A stretch of 64,000 bases of DNA from Paractinoplanes lichenicola (GTDB lineage Bacteria > Actinomycetota > Actinomycetes > Mycobacteriales > Micromonosporaceae), in assembly GCF_016785085.1 (NCBI RefSeq), contig NZ_JAENHO010000003.1, positions 496,001 to 560,000 of the forward strand, given 5' to 3'. Below are positions 26,060 to 35,600 of this stretch, piece after piece; within the stretch, counting starts at the first letter, position 1, and the number at the start of each line of letters is the position of its first letter. Both the position numbers and the translations under genes were made by a program. The notes under the pieces are model-generated. The model ran no database searches. It was not told the origin of the DNA and was given only the letters and a program-made list of their open reading frames with translations.

Positions 26060-26656
26060 TCACCCGAGCAGGAGCATCGCCGCTACGGCCAGCATTACGG
26101 CGGCGATCACACCGTCCAGCACCCGCCACGCCGACGGCCGGGCCAGCAGCGGAGCCAGGCGGTGGGCACCCGCGCCCAGGGCCGTGAACCAGACCAGGCT
26201 GGCGGCGGCCGCGCCCGCCCCGAAGAGCCAGCGGTGGTCGTGTTGCTGGGCGACCGAGCCGAGCAGCAGCACCGTGTCCAGGTAGACGTGCGGGTTCAGG
26301 TAGGTCAGGGCCAGGCAGGTCAGGATCGTCGCGCGCAGCGTGGCCGGGGCGCGGCCGGCGGGGTTGAGGGCGGCCGGTCGCAGGGCCCGGCGGGCGGCCA
26401 TGACCGCGTACGTGATCAGGAAGGCCGCACCCACCCACTTGATCACGGTGACCGCGGAGGGGCGGGCCGTGACCACCGCGCCCAGCCCGCCGATGCCGGC
26501 CAGGATCAGCAGCAGGTCGGACAGCGCGCAGACCAGCACGACGGCCAGCACGTGTTCGCGGCGCAGGCCCTGGCGCAGGACGAAGGCGTTCTGGGCCCCG
26601 ATGGCGACGATGAGCACGGCGGACGCGGCGAAACCGGCGAGGGCAGAGGTGAGCAC
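26060..26656 (-). CDS. lysE: LysE/ArgO family basic amino acid exporter
   Basis: 198 residues with six predicted membrane helices, the LysE superfamily pattern: [18 protein letters not shown] near the start, [33 protein letters not shown]. Exports lysine and/or arginine. GTG 26656 was chosen because it gives the usual LysE start and TAGCGT lies 7 nt upstream (leaderless); a TTG 12 codons earlier is the alternative. Divergent from its expected regulator lysG. Confidence 0.92.
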   Translation of the reverse strand: MLTSALAGFAASAVLIVAIGAQNAFVLRQGLRREHVLAVVLVCALSDLLLILAGIGGLGAVVTARPSAVTVIKWVGAAFLITYAVMAARRALRPAALNPAGRAPATLRATILTCLALTYLNPHVYLDTVLLLGSVAQQHDHRWLFGAGAAAASLVWFTALGAGAHRLAPLLARPSAWRVLDGVIAAVMLAVAAMLLLG

Positions 26657-26712
26657 GGATTCGACGCTAGGCGGGGCCTGCCGCGTACTCAAACTAAAGA
26701 TTTTGAACTTGC

Positions 26713-26727
26713 ATTAGCATCGCTAAT
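26713..26727 (+). promoter_or_regulatory. Inverted repeat in the lysE-lysG intergenic region, probable LysG site
   Basis: ATTAGC-ATC-GCTAAT, a perfect 6-3-6 repeat ending 1 nt before the lysG GTG. The 72-bp spacer is unusually AT-rich for this genome. LysR-type regulators bind such sites and respond to lysine or arginine to activate the divergent exporter gene. Confidence 0.6.
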
Positions 26728-26728
26728 C

Positions 26729-27520
26729 GTGGACTTCGCCCAACTGGCCACGTTTCAGGCGGTCATCGACACCGGCAGCTTCGAGGCGGCGGCGCGTGAG
26801 CTGCATGTCACGCCGTCCGCGGTGAGTCAGCGGATCAAGGCGCTCGAGCGCTCGGTGGGGCAGGTGCTCGTGCGGCGCGCGAAGCCCTGCGTGGCCACCC
26901 CGGCGGGGGAGGCGCTGGTGCGGTTCGCGGGGCAGGTCGCGCTGCTGGAGCGGGAGGCGCTGGCCCAGGCGCGCGACGGCACCCGGGTCTCGATCGTGGT
27001 GAACGCCGACTCGCTGCACACGTGGTTCCTGCCGGCGCTGGCCGCCGTGCCGGGGCCGCAGTACGAGCTGCACACCGACGACGAGCACTACACGGCCGAC
27101 CTGTTGCGATCCGGTACGGCCATGGCCGCCGTCACCGCCGACGAGGAAGTCGTGCAGGGCTGCCGGATCGAGCGGCTCGGCTCGATGCGCTATCTGGCGT
27201 GCGGAAAGAACACCCAAGCCGTGATCTTGTACGACCGGAAGGACCGCCTGCAGCACCGCATCTGGCCGGATAAATCGGACACCCCCGTGCACTACGTCCC
27301 GTCGGCGTCCGCGTTCATCGAGGCGATCAGGCTCGGCCTCGGCTGGGGCGTGGTCCCCGAATGGATCGCCCGCGAGGACATCGCCGCCGGCCGCTACGAA
27401 GACCTGGGCCGTCACCTCGACGTCCCGCTCTACTGGCAGTACTGGCGGATCGGCTCGGCGGTGCTGGAGGAGTTGACGGCCGCCGTCAAAGCGGCGGCCG
27501 CCCCCTATCTCAAGAGTTAG
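26729..27520 (+). CDS. lysG: LysG/ArgP family LysR-type regulator
   Basis: 263 residues: winged helix FAQLATFQAVIDTGSFEAAARELHVTPSAVSQRIKALE, then the ArgP/LysG effector domain (VVNADSLHTWFLPALAAVP, LGLGWGVVPEWI). The known family member activates lysE when intracellular lysine or arginine rises. GTG start chosen by family alignment of VDFAQLATF; the frame is open upstream but without homology. Its end overlaps the convergent dapD end by 11 bp. Confidence 0.92.
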   Translation: MDFAQLATFQAVIDTGSFEAAARELHVTPSAVSQRIKALERSVGQVLVRRAKPCVATPAGEALVRFAGQVALLEREALAQARDGTRVSIVVNADSLHTWFLPALAAVPGPQYELHTDDEHYTADLLRSGTAMAAVTADEEVVQGCRIERLGSMRYLACGKNTQAVILYDRKDRLQHRIWPDKSDTPVHYVPSASAFIEAIRLGLGWGVVPEWIAREDIAAGRYEDLGRHLDVPLYWQYWRIGSAVLEELTAAVKAAAAPYLKS

Positions 27521-28457
27521 CGTGCAGCGCCGCGTTGAGCTCGATGCCCGTGCCCTTGCGCGGCTTGGCCTCCAGCGCCCCGGTCACCGAGTTGCGCCAG
27601 AACAGCAGCCCGTTGACGCCGGACAGCTCCCGCGCCTTGACGACCTTGCCGTCGGGCAGGGTGATCTTGGATCCGGCCGTGATGTAGCAGCCCGCCTCGA
27701 CCACGCAGTCGTCGCCCAGCGAGATGCCGATGCCCGCGTTCGCGCCGAGCAGGCTGCGCTCGCCGATGCGCACCTTGTCCTTGCCGCCGCCCGAGAGCGT
27801 GCCCATGATGGACGACCCGGCGCCGACGTCGGAGCTGTCGCCGACCACGACACCCTGCACGATGCGGCCCTCGACCATCGACGTGCCGAGCGTGCCCGCG
27901 TTGAAGTTGGCGAAGCCCTCGTGCATGACCGTGGTGCCCGAGGCCAGGTGGGCGCCGAGCCGCACCCGGTCGGCGTCGGCGATCCGTACGCCCGACGGCA
28001 CGACGTAGTCGGTCATGCGCGGGAACTTGTCGACGCCGAAGACGGCCAGGTGGCGACCGGCCGCGCGCTCGAGGAAGCGCAGCTCGTCGACCCGGTCGGG
28101 CGGGCACGGGCCGGCCGACGTCCAGGCCACGTTGGCCAGCGCGCCGAAGATGCCGTCGAGGTTGACCGAGTTGGGCACGACGAAGCGGTGCGAGAGCAGG
28201 TGGAGGCGCAGGTAGGCGTCGGCGGCGTCCTTGATCGGGTCGGCCAGCGACGCGATCGTCGTGCGCACCTCGACCGTCGACAGGCCGGGCAGCGCCTTGG
28301 GCCCGGTCAGCCCGGCCGGCAGCACCGGGGCCTCGGCCGGCGGCTCACCCAGACCCAGGAAACCCTCCGGGAACCAGGTGTCCAGCACCTGCCCGGTCGC
28401 GGTGACGGTGGCCAGTCCGATGCCCCACGCGGGCGAGGTCGAGATCGCAGTTTCCAC
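27510..28457 (-). CDS. dapD: Tetrahydrodipicolinate N-succinyltransferase (DapD)
   Basis: 315 residues of the actinobacterial DapD class. Uses succinyl-CoA to succinylate tetrahydrodipicolinate in diaminopimelate/lysine synthesis. The C-terminal half is a left-handed beta-helix of hexapeptide repeats (GTTVMHEGFANFNAGTLG, VVVGDSSDVGAGSSIMG, SLLGANAGIGISLGDDCVVEAGCYIT). GTG 28457 was chosen because it yields VETAISTSPAWGIGLA and TAGTGT lies 7 nt upstream (leaderless). Divergent from dapE with 65 bp between. Confidence 0.95.
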   Translation of the reverse strand: METAISTSPAWGIGLATVTATGQVLDTWFPEGFLGLGEPPAEAPVLPAGLTGPKALPGLSTVEVRTTIASLADPIKDAADAYLRLHLLSHRFVVPNSVNLDGIFGALANVAWTSAGPCPPDRVDELRFLERAAGRHLAVFGVDKFPRMTDYVVPSGVRIADADRVRLGAHLASGTTVMHEGFANFNAGTLGTSMVEGRIVQGVVVGDSSDVGAGSSIMGTLSGGGKDKVRIGERSLLGANAGIGISLGDDCVVEAGCYITAGSKITLPDGKVVKARELSGVNGLLFWRNSVTGALEAKPRKGTGIELNAALHANS

Positions 28458-28522
28458 GTGGCGAACACTACTAAAGGCCCAGCACCCGCGATGATTCACG
28501 TCCGGCCGGTATCGTGCGCGCT

Positions 28523-29593
28523 ATGGCCAACCCGCTAACCCCGGACGTGTTGGTCGACCCCGTGGAGCTCACCCGCACCCTGGTCGACATCGAGTCCGTC
28601 TCCCGCAACGAGCAGGCGATCGCCGATCACGTCGAAGAGGTGCTCCGTCAGGTCTCCCATCTGAGCGTGGACCGTCTCGGCAACACCGTGATGGCTCGTA
28701 CGGATCTGGGACGCGAACAACGCGTGGTGCTCGCCGGCCACCTGGACACCGTGCCGTTGAACGACAACTTCCCGTCCACCGTCGTCGACGACCTCATCTA
28801 CGGCTGCGGCACGTCCGACATGAAATCCGGCGTGGCCCTGGCCCTGCACCTCGCGGCCACGCTGCCCGATCCGCGCTACGACCTGACCTACCTGTTCTAC
28901 GAGGCCGAAGAGATCGACTCCAAGTTCAACGGCCTGCGCCTGGTGGCCGAGGCCCACCCCGAGTGGCTGCTGGCCGACTTCGCCGTGCTGCTCGAACCGA
29001 CGTACGGGGTGGTCGAGGCCGGCTGTCAGGGGACGCTGCGAGTCGAGGTGCGGACCACCGGACGACGGGCCCACGCGGCGCGGGCCTGGCGCGGGGTCAA
29101 CGCGATCCACGCGGCCGGCGAGGTGCTGCAACGGCTGTCCGACTACCGTCCGCGCACGGTCACGATCGACGGCTGTACGTATCGTGAGGGCCTCAACGCC
29201 GTGAAGATCAACGGAGGCGTGGCCGGGAACGTCGTGCCCGACGCCTGCGTGGTCGAGGTCAACATGCGCTTCGCCCCGGACCGTACGGAGAAGCAGGCGC
29301 TCGAGCACGTGCACGAGGTCTTCGAAGGCTTCGAGGTGGAGCTGACCGACTCGGCCCCCGGGGCGCTGCCCGGGCTGAGCGCGGCGCCGGCCCGCGAGTT
29401 CCTGACCGCGGTCGGGGCCGAGCCGGCGGCCAAGCTGGGCTGGACCGACGTGGCCCGGTTCGCGGCGCTGGGCATTCCGGCGCTCAACTACGGCCCCGGC
29501 GATCCGCTGCTGGCCCACGCGCAGGACGAGCACGTCGAGATCGGCAAGATCCGGGACGGGGCGGCGACCCTCTATCGGTGGCTGTCGAGTTAG
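28523..29593 (+). CDS. dapE: Succinyl-diaminopimelate desuccinylase (DapE)
   Basis: 356-residue M20 dizinc hydrolase that removes succinate from N-succinyl-LL-diaminopimelate. Metal and catalytic motifs: LAGHLDTVP (first His and Asp), GCGTSDMKSG (bridging Asp), YEAEEIDSKFNG (general base Glu and ligand Glu), and the C-terminal LAHAQDEHVEI (His). ATG 28523 is preceded by TATCGT, giving a leaderless start; GTG 28514 is the alternative. TAG shared (TTAG) with the convergent small gene. Confidence 0.95.
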   Translation: MANPLTPDVLVDPVELTRTLVDIESVSRNEQAIADHVEEVLRQVSHLSVDRLGNTVMARTDLGREQRVVLAGHLDTVPLNDNFPSTVVDDLIYGCGTSDMKSGVALALHLAATLPDPRYDLTYLFYEAEEIDSKFNGLRLVAEAHPEWLLADFAVLLEPTYGVVEAGCQGTLRVEVRTTGRRAHAARAWRGVNAIHAAGEVLQRLSDYRPRTVTIDGCTYREGLNAVKINGGVAGNVVPDACVVEVNMRFAPDRTEKQALEHVHEVFEGFEVELTDSAPGALPGLSAAPAREFLTAVGAEPAAKLGWTDVARFAALGIPALNYGPGDPLLAHAQDEHVEIGKIRDGAATLYRWLSS

Positions 29594-29781
29594 AGCGCGG
29601 GACGGACGGTCACCCGGCCGATGGCCCGCGCCACCTTCGCCGGCGGGATCTCCACCGTCGCCTCGGGATCGAAGCCGGGCCGCGGCCGGTCGCCGAACGC
29701 CATGCGGCGCTCCTCGACCACCAGTTGGATGCGCCGCTGCATGCGACGCTGCATCTTCATTCGCTCGTATCGGGTCGTCAC
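29590..29781 (-). CDS. Small basic hypothetical protein
   Basis: 63 residues, rich in Arg and Met in the first half (YERMKMQRRMQRRIQ), no membrane segment. An excellent ribosome site (AAGGAG, 5-nt spacer) before the GTG supports real translation. Stop overlaps the dapE stop. Function unknown; the basic N-terminal helix could bind nucleic acid. Confidence 0.7.
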   Translation of the reverse strand: MTTRYERMKMQRRMQRRIQLVVEERRMAFGDRPRPGFDPEATVEIPPAKVARAIGRVTVRPAL

Positions 29782-29960
29782 GGTGGCTCCTTAAGCCCGG
29801 GAGCCCGGCCGAGGCCGAGAGATCTTAGTAACTGAACAGACGCCCTGGAGCTACCGTCCGTTGCTTCAATCTGGCAAAAAGGTCGCCGACCCGCAATCCT
29901 CTTACCGAAACCCACCCGGTTGTTCACCGTGCTACTGACCGTCCGCACTACCTTTTAGGC

Positions 29961-30740
29961 ATGACGGACAGCACCAACGGGCGACGCGGCGGCGGGCCGG
30001 AGCGTCATCGGGGCGCGGTCACGCTGCGACGCGAGTCGATCCCGCCGAGCACGGCCGACGAGAAACTGCTCGATTCGCACCATCGACGGGAGTGGAAGAC
30101 CAAGGACGCCTGGCGGGCGCTGCGGATCCTCTCGGAGTTCGTCGAGGGCTTTGACACCCTGGCCGACCTGCCCCCGGCGGTCAGCGTCTTCGGCTCGGCG
30201 CGCAGCCACCCCGACAGCCCCGAGTGCGAGATGGCCGCCGCCCTGGGGGCCGCCCTGGCCGAGGCGGGCTACGCGGTGATCACCGGCGGCGGCCCCGGCG
30301 TGATGGAGGCGGCCAACCGCGGCGCCACCGAGGCCGGCGGCATGTCGGTCGGGCTCGGCATCGAGCTCCCCTTCGAGCAGGGCCTCAACGACTGGGTCGA
30401 CGTCGGCATCGACTTCCGCTACTTCTTCGTCCGCAAGACCATGTTCGTCAAGTACGCCCAGGCGTTCGTGGTGCTGCCCGGCGGCTTCGGCACGCTCGAC
30501 GAGCTGTTCGAGGCGATCACGCTGGTGCAGACGAAGAAGGTCACCCGGTTCCCGGTCATCCTGATGGGCACGGCCTACTGGACCGGCCTGCTCGACTGGG
30601 TCAAGGGCACGCTGCTGGCCGACGGCAAGATCAGCGAGAGCGACCTCGACCTGATCCAGCTGACCGACGACGTGGACGAGGCGGTGCAGCTCATCGTGGA
30701 CGCCGACGCGGCGCTCGCCGAGGGCCAGGGGCAGCACTGA
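29961..30740 (+). CDS. LOG family protein (TIGR00730 type), longer paralog
   Basis: 259 residues. Rossmann-like LOG fold with GGGPGVMEAANRG (about 111-123) and PGGFGTLDELFEA (about 173-185), the phosphoribohydrolase signature. LOG enzymes remove ribose-5-phosphate from nucleoside monophosphates such as cytokinin precursors; bacterial roles vary. A 70-residue N-terminal extension is highly charged. ATG start close to a TACCTTTTA element, likely leaderless. One nt separates it from a second LOG gene. Confidence 0.9.
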   Translation: MTDSTNGRRGGGPERHRGAVTLRRESIPPSTADEKLLDSHHRREWKTKDAWRALRILSEFVEGFDTLADLPPAVSVFGSARSHPDSPECEMAAALGAALAEAGYAVITGGGPGVMEAANRGATEAGGMSVGLGIELPFEQGLNDWVDVGIDFRYFFVRKTMFVKYAQAFVVLPGGFGTLDELFEAITLVQTKKVTRFPVILMGTAYWTGLLDWVKGTLLADGKISESDLDLIQLTDDVDEAVQLIVDADAALAEGQGQH

Positions 30741-30741
30741 C

Positions 30742-31293
30742 GTGGCCGCCATCTGCGTCTTCTGCGCCTCCTCGAGCACGCTCGAACAGAAATGGCTCGA
30801 CCTGGCCACCCGTACGGGTGAGGAAATCGGCGCCCGCGGGCACTCGCTGGTCTCGGGCGGCGGCTGCGTCGGCATGATGGGCGCGGTGGCCGACGGGGCC
30901 CGGGCCGGCGGCGCCCACACCCTCGGCATCATCCCGCAGACCCTCGTCGATCTCGAGGTGGCCGACCTGGCCTCCGACGAGCTGGTGATCACCGGCGACA
31001 TGGGCGAGCGCAAGAACATCATGATCGATCGGTCGGACGCGTTCATCACGCTGCCCGGCGGCCTCGGCACCCTCGACGAGCTCTTCGAGGTGTGGACCAC
31101 CGCCACCCTCGACCTGCACGACAAGCCGATCGTGCTGCTCGATCCCGAGGGCTTCTACGACGGCATGCTGGCCTGGCTCGGGCAGCTCGCCGATACCGCT
31201 TTCGTGCGATCCGAGGCACTCGAACGGGTGGTCGTGGCCAAGTCGATCGCGTCGGCGTTGGACGCGATCGAGGAACGGGTAAGGCGCGGCTGA
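30742..31293 (+). CDS. LOG family protein, shorter paralog (cytokinin riboside 5'-monophosphate phosphoribohydrolase-like)
   Basis: 183 residues, the canonical LOG length: AAICVFCASSS at the N-terminus, GGGCVGMMGAVADGARAGG, and PGGLGTLDELFEVWT. GTG start 1 nt after the previous stop, so both LOG proteins are made from one message. The M. tuberculosis ortholog region carries one such protein (Rv1205), whose overproduction makes cytokinins; that is knowledge recalled rather than shown here. Confidence 0.92.
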   Translation: MAAICVFCASSSTLEQKWLDLATRTGEEIGARGHSLVSGGGCVGMMGAVADGARAGGAHTLGIIPQTLVDLEVADLASDELVITGDMGERKNIMIDRSDAFITLPGGLGTLDELFEVWTTATLDLHDKPIVLLDPEGFYDGMLAWLGQLADTAFVRSEALERVVVAKSIASALDAIEERVRRG

Positions 31294-31298
31294 GGGTG

Positions 31299-31336
31299 TC
31301 ACGCCGGGTGGGTGTCACCACACCCACCCGGCGTGA
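31299..31336 (+). terminator. Perfect GC hairpin terminator after the LOG genes
   Basis: 16-bp perfect stem (31299-31314 with 31321-31336, core TCACGCCGGGTGGGTG), extendable by one pair to leave a 4-nt loop, 6 bp beyond the stop. No U-tract follows. The remaining 225 bp up to the LacI gene holds no gene. Confidence 0.82.
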
Positions 31337-31561
31337 CCAGGGCCCCGGCGGGCCCGCCGGACAGCACGGGGGCGCGCCCACGCGCTCTCACCGGGACACG
31401 CCGGTGCGCACACTTCCGGCTGTCCGGCGGCGTCGCGCCCGCCGGGGCACGGCTGCTGCATCGGTTGAGCCCGACACTGCACGGCAGGTCGGCACGCGTC
31501 AATCAAGCACCTGCGAACGTGCGCATGGTGCTCGTTCTCCGAGCGTGGAACACTGCGAGAC

Positions 31562-32584
31562 ATGCCCCCGCAACGGGCGACCCTGCTACAGGTCGCACAG
31601 CGGGCCGGTGTGTCCCGCAGCACGGCCTCCTTCGTCCTGGCCGGACGCCACCTGGACATGAGGATCTCCGAAGACGCCCGGCAACGGGTGCTCCGGGCGG
31701 CTCAGGAGCTGGACTACCGGCCCAACCTCATGGCGCGGAGCCTGCGCACCAAGGTCACCAGGACCGTCGCGCTGGTCTCCGACACCCTGGCCTCCGACCC
31801 GTACGCGGGCCGGGCCATCAACGGGAGCCTGGCCGCCGCCGTCGCGCACGGCCACCTGCTCTTCATCGGCGAGACCGAGGGCGACCCGGTCGTCGAGGAA
31901 AAGATGATCTCGGACTTCCTCGACCGGCAGGTCGACGCGTTCGTCTACGCCAGCATGTTCACCCGCTACGTGCGCGTGCCCAAGCAGCTCAAGGGCCGCC
32001 CGGTGGTGCTGCTCAACTGCCTGACCCGCGGCTCGCAGCCGGCCCAGCACCAGATCGTGCCGGACGAGCTGGCGGCGGGCTGGAGCGCGGCCACGACCCT
32101 GCTCGAGGCCGGGCACAGCGGCGGCATCCACCTGGTCGGCAACCCCGGCGAGCACGTCTTCGCGGCCCGGGAGCGGCTGGCCGGCATCCGCGAGGGGCTG
32201 CACACGGCCGGCGCCCGGCTGGCCGGGACGATCGAGTGCGAGTGGTGGCCCGATTCCGCGTACGAGGCGGTGAGCCGCGCCCTGGCCGAGGGGCTGCTGC
32301 CGCGGGCGCTGATCTGCCTCAACGACCGCATCGCGCTCGGCGCCTATCAGGCCCTGCGCGAGGCGGGCCTGATCATCCCGGACGACGTGTCGGTGATCTC
32401 GTTCGACGACTCCGAACTGGCGGCCTGGCTGCGGCCCCAGCTCACCAGCATCTCGCTCCCGCACTACCAGCTCGGCTGGCAGGCGGTCGAGAAGCTGCTG
32501 GGCCCGCCGACCGGCCCGGCGGTGCACCGGTTGCCGATGCCGGTTCGCCGTCGCGCCTCCGTGGCGAAACCGCCTGTTCGTTAA
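31562..32584 (+). CDS. LacI family transcriptional regulator
   Basis: 340 residues: LacI helix-turn-helix (TLLQVAQRAGVSRSTASFVLAG, about 8-29), hinge (YRPNLMARSLRT), and a periplasmic-binding-protein-like sensor (VALVSDTLASDPYAG, LICLNDRIALGAYQALREAGL, VSVISFDDSELAAWLRPQLTSI). Likely binds a sugar. No transporter or sugar gene adjoins it, so its targets are elsewhere. No clear operator was found. Confidence 0.93.
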   Translation: MPPQRATLLQVAQRAGVSRSTASFVLAGRHLDMRISEDARQRVLRAAQELDYRPNLMARSLRTKVTRTVALVSDTLASDPYAGRAINGSLAAAVAHGHLLFIGETEGDPVVEEKMISDFLDRQVDAFVYASMFTRYVRVPKQLKGRPVVLLNCLTRGSQPAQHQIVPDELAAGWSAATTLLEAGHSGGIHLVGNPGEHVFAARERLAGIREGLHTAGARLAGTIECEWWPDSAYEAVSRALAEGLLPRALICLNDRIALGAYQALREAGLIIPDDVSVISFDDSELAAWLRPQLTSISLPHYQLGWQAVEKLLGPPTGPAVHRLPMPVRRRASVAKPPVR

Positions 32585-32613
32585 CGTCGGACCCTCGTGG
32601 TTTCCTTTATGCC

Positions 32614-35600
32614 GTGACCACGTCGGCTTCCTCGTCCGCAGCGGTGCGCCGCCCGGCGTATCGCCTGGTCCGGCGTCCACCGCGAGCGCTCCCGCCGCTG
32701 CTGCGTGATCCGCTCCAGGCTTACGCGGCCGCGCACGTCGACGGTCCCCTGCTCGTGGTGGGCGGCCCCGGCACGGGCAAGACGACCACGCTCGTCGAGT
32801 CGGTGGCCGCGCGCATCGCCGACGGTGTCGACCCGGAACGCATCCTGGTCCTCACCTTCGGCCGCCGCGGGGCCACCGCGCTGCGCGACCGCATCGAGGC
32901 CCGGATCGCCGCCGACCCCGGTCGCATCGTCCACGAGCCCCTGGTCAGAACCTTCCACGCGTACGCGTTCGGCCTGCTCCGCCGGGCCGCGGCCGAACGC
33001 GGCGAGCCGTCGCCCCGGCTGCTCACCGGCCCCGAGCAAGACCTGATCATCCGCGAGCTCCTCGCCGTCTCGGGAGACACCGAGGAGCCCGACCCGATCG
33101 GCTGGCCCACGGCGCTGCGCCCGGCCCTGCCCACCCGCGCCTTCGCCCAGCAGCTGCGCGACCTCATGCAGCGCGCCGCCGAGCGGGGCATCGACGCGGT
33201 CGAGCTGGCCCGCCTCGGCGAGCGTCTGGGCCGCGACGACTGGCCGGCCGCCGCCCGATTCCTCCGCGAATACGTCGCCGTTCTCGCCCTGCGCGACGTG
33301 ACGACGCGTGGCTCCGCCGCCTACGACCCGGCCGAACTCGTACGGGCCGCCTCGGGCCTGCTCGTCGACACTCCCGAGCTGCTCGAATCCGAACGCCGCC
33401 GGCTGGCCTACGTCTATGTGGACGAGCTGGCCGACACCGACCCGGCCCAGATCGAGCTGTTGTCGCTGGTCGCCGGGGGTGGCAAGCCGCTGGTCGCGTT
33501 TGGCGACCCCGACTCCTCGGTGTACGGCTTCCGCGGCGCCGACCCGGCGGCGGTCGCCTCCTTCCCGGCCAAATTCCGCACGGCGTCCGGGGCGCTCGCC
33601 GAGACGCTGACGCTGCACACGAACTACCGCGCGCCGAGCAGCCTGCTCTCCGCCACCTCACGGGTGGCCCGTCGCATGCGCGGCCCGATCAAACACCGCC
33701 CCATGCACCCACCGGCCCCCCTGATCGGCCCCGAACCCCCACCCGCCCCGCCTGCGTCACTGGCCGAGCCCGCCTCGCGGTCCCTCCCCGCCCAGTCCGC
33801 ATCGCCCTCCACCCCGGCCGCGCCCACGCCGCCTGTCCTCACGTCGCCCTCCACCCCGGCTGCGCCCACCTCACCTTCCACCCCGGCCGAGGCTGTTGTG
33901 CGGACATTTCGGGCGGCGACGGCGGAGGCTGCCTACGTGGCGCACGCCCTGCGCGAGGCCCACCTGCTGCAAGGCGTTCCGTGGTCCAAGATGGCCGTGA
34001 TTCTGCGCAGCACGTCGTTGCAGCTGCCGTCGTTGCAGCGGGCGCTGGCCGCCGCGGGCGTGCCGACCGTGACCCACGCCGAGGATCTGCCGCTGCATCT
34101 GCAACCCGCCGTCGCGCCGTTCCTGCTGCTCCTGCGGTGTGCGCTCGACCCCGAGGCGCTCACCGAGGAGACCGCGGTCGCGCTGCTGCACTCGTCGCTG
34201 GGCGGGGCCGACCCGCTGGCCGAGCGGCGGCTGCGGCAAGGGCTGCGCGCCCTCGCGCTGGCCGCGGGCGACCGGCGCCCGTCCGGCGAGTTGCTGGTCG
34301 ACGCCGTACGGGATCCGGCCGGGCTCGACATGGTCGAGCGGCGCTGGGCCGTGCCCGCGCAGCAGGTGGCCCGGCTGCTGGCCACCGCCCGCGAGGCCGC
34401 CGCCGCCCCGGGCTCGACGGCCGAGCAGGTGCTGTGGACGATCTGGCGGGCCAGCGGGCTGGCCGACCGGTGGTATGCGATGAGCACCCGCTCCGGCCCC
34501 TCGGCCGACAACACGGACATCGCCCGCGCCCGGCAGTGGCGGGCCGAGGCGGCCGACCGCGATCTCGACTCGATGGTCGTCCTGTTCGACGCGGCCGCCC
34601 GCTTCGTCGACCGGCTGCCCGGCGCGCGCACCGAGGTCTTCCTCGATCACGTGCTCGCCCAGGATCTGCCGGCCGACTCGATCGCGCCCAGCGCCGACCG
34701 TGGCGAGGCCGTGCGGCTGCTGACCGCGCACGCCGCCAAGGGCCTCGAGTGGGACGTGGTCGTGCTGGCCGGCGTGCAGGAGGGCATCTGGCCCGACCTG
34801 CGGCTGCGCGGCAGCCTGCTCGGCTCGGAGCGCCTGGTCGACGTGCTCGCGGGCCGGGTCGCCTCGGGCCAGGCGGCCGTGGTCGGCCAGACGTCGGCGC
34901 TGCTCGACGAGGAGCGCCGCCTGTTCTACGTGGCCACCACCCGTGCCCGCCACAAGCTCATCGTCACCGCGGTGGCCTCGGCCGGGGTCGGCGGCTCCGA
35001 GGGCGAGGAGCAGCCCAGCCGCTTCCTGACCGAGCTCGGCGTGCCCGACGAGGGCCCCGGCAACCCGCCTCCGCCGCCGCCCGAAGACCCGGGCCCCAAT
35101 CTCTGGGATACCGACCCCGACCCCACCGAGCCGCCGGACGAGGACCCGGAGGGCCCGGAACCGGCCGGACCGATCGAGACCGACCCGGACAACCCGCAGT
35201 CCCCGGATGTGGAGCGGCAGGTCGGGCCGGGCGAGACCGATCCGGACAATCCGCAGGCACCCGACGTCGAGGGTGCCGGCAAGGCCGCCGGGGAGCTGGT
35301 CGACCTGTTCGAGGCCATGGCCGACGAGCCGCCCGGCGACGTGCCGGTGGGCCGCCCGCCGCGGGCGTTGACGCTGGCCGCCCTGGTGGCCGAGCTGCGT
35401 ACGGTGGTCGTCGGCAGTGACCAGACGCCCGCCCGCAGGCGCGCCGCCGCCGCGGAGCTCGCCCGGCTCGCGGCGGCCGGGGTGCCGGGCGCGCACCCGG
35501 ACGAGTGGTGGGGCCTGCGCCCGCTCTCCGACGACCGTCCGCTCGTCGACGAGGGCGAACCTGTCAAGGTCACCCCCTCCTCGATGGAGAGCGCCCTGCG

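Noticed and set aside
31515..31537. GAACG-(13 nt)-CGTTC near the LacI gene as a possible operator
   Set aside because: Five-base arms and long spacer are too weak; a LacI operator normally has longer arms around a central CG.
32585..32613. LexA/SOS box upstream of adnA
   Set aside because: No GAAC-N4-GTTC type sequence in the short spacer before adnA or before uvrD2.
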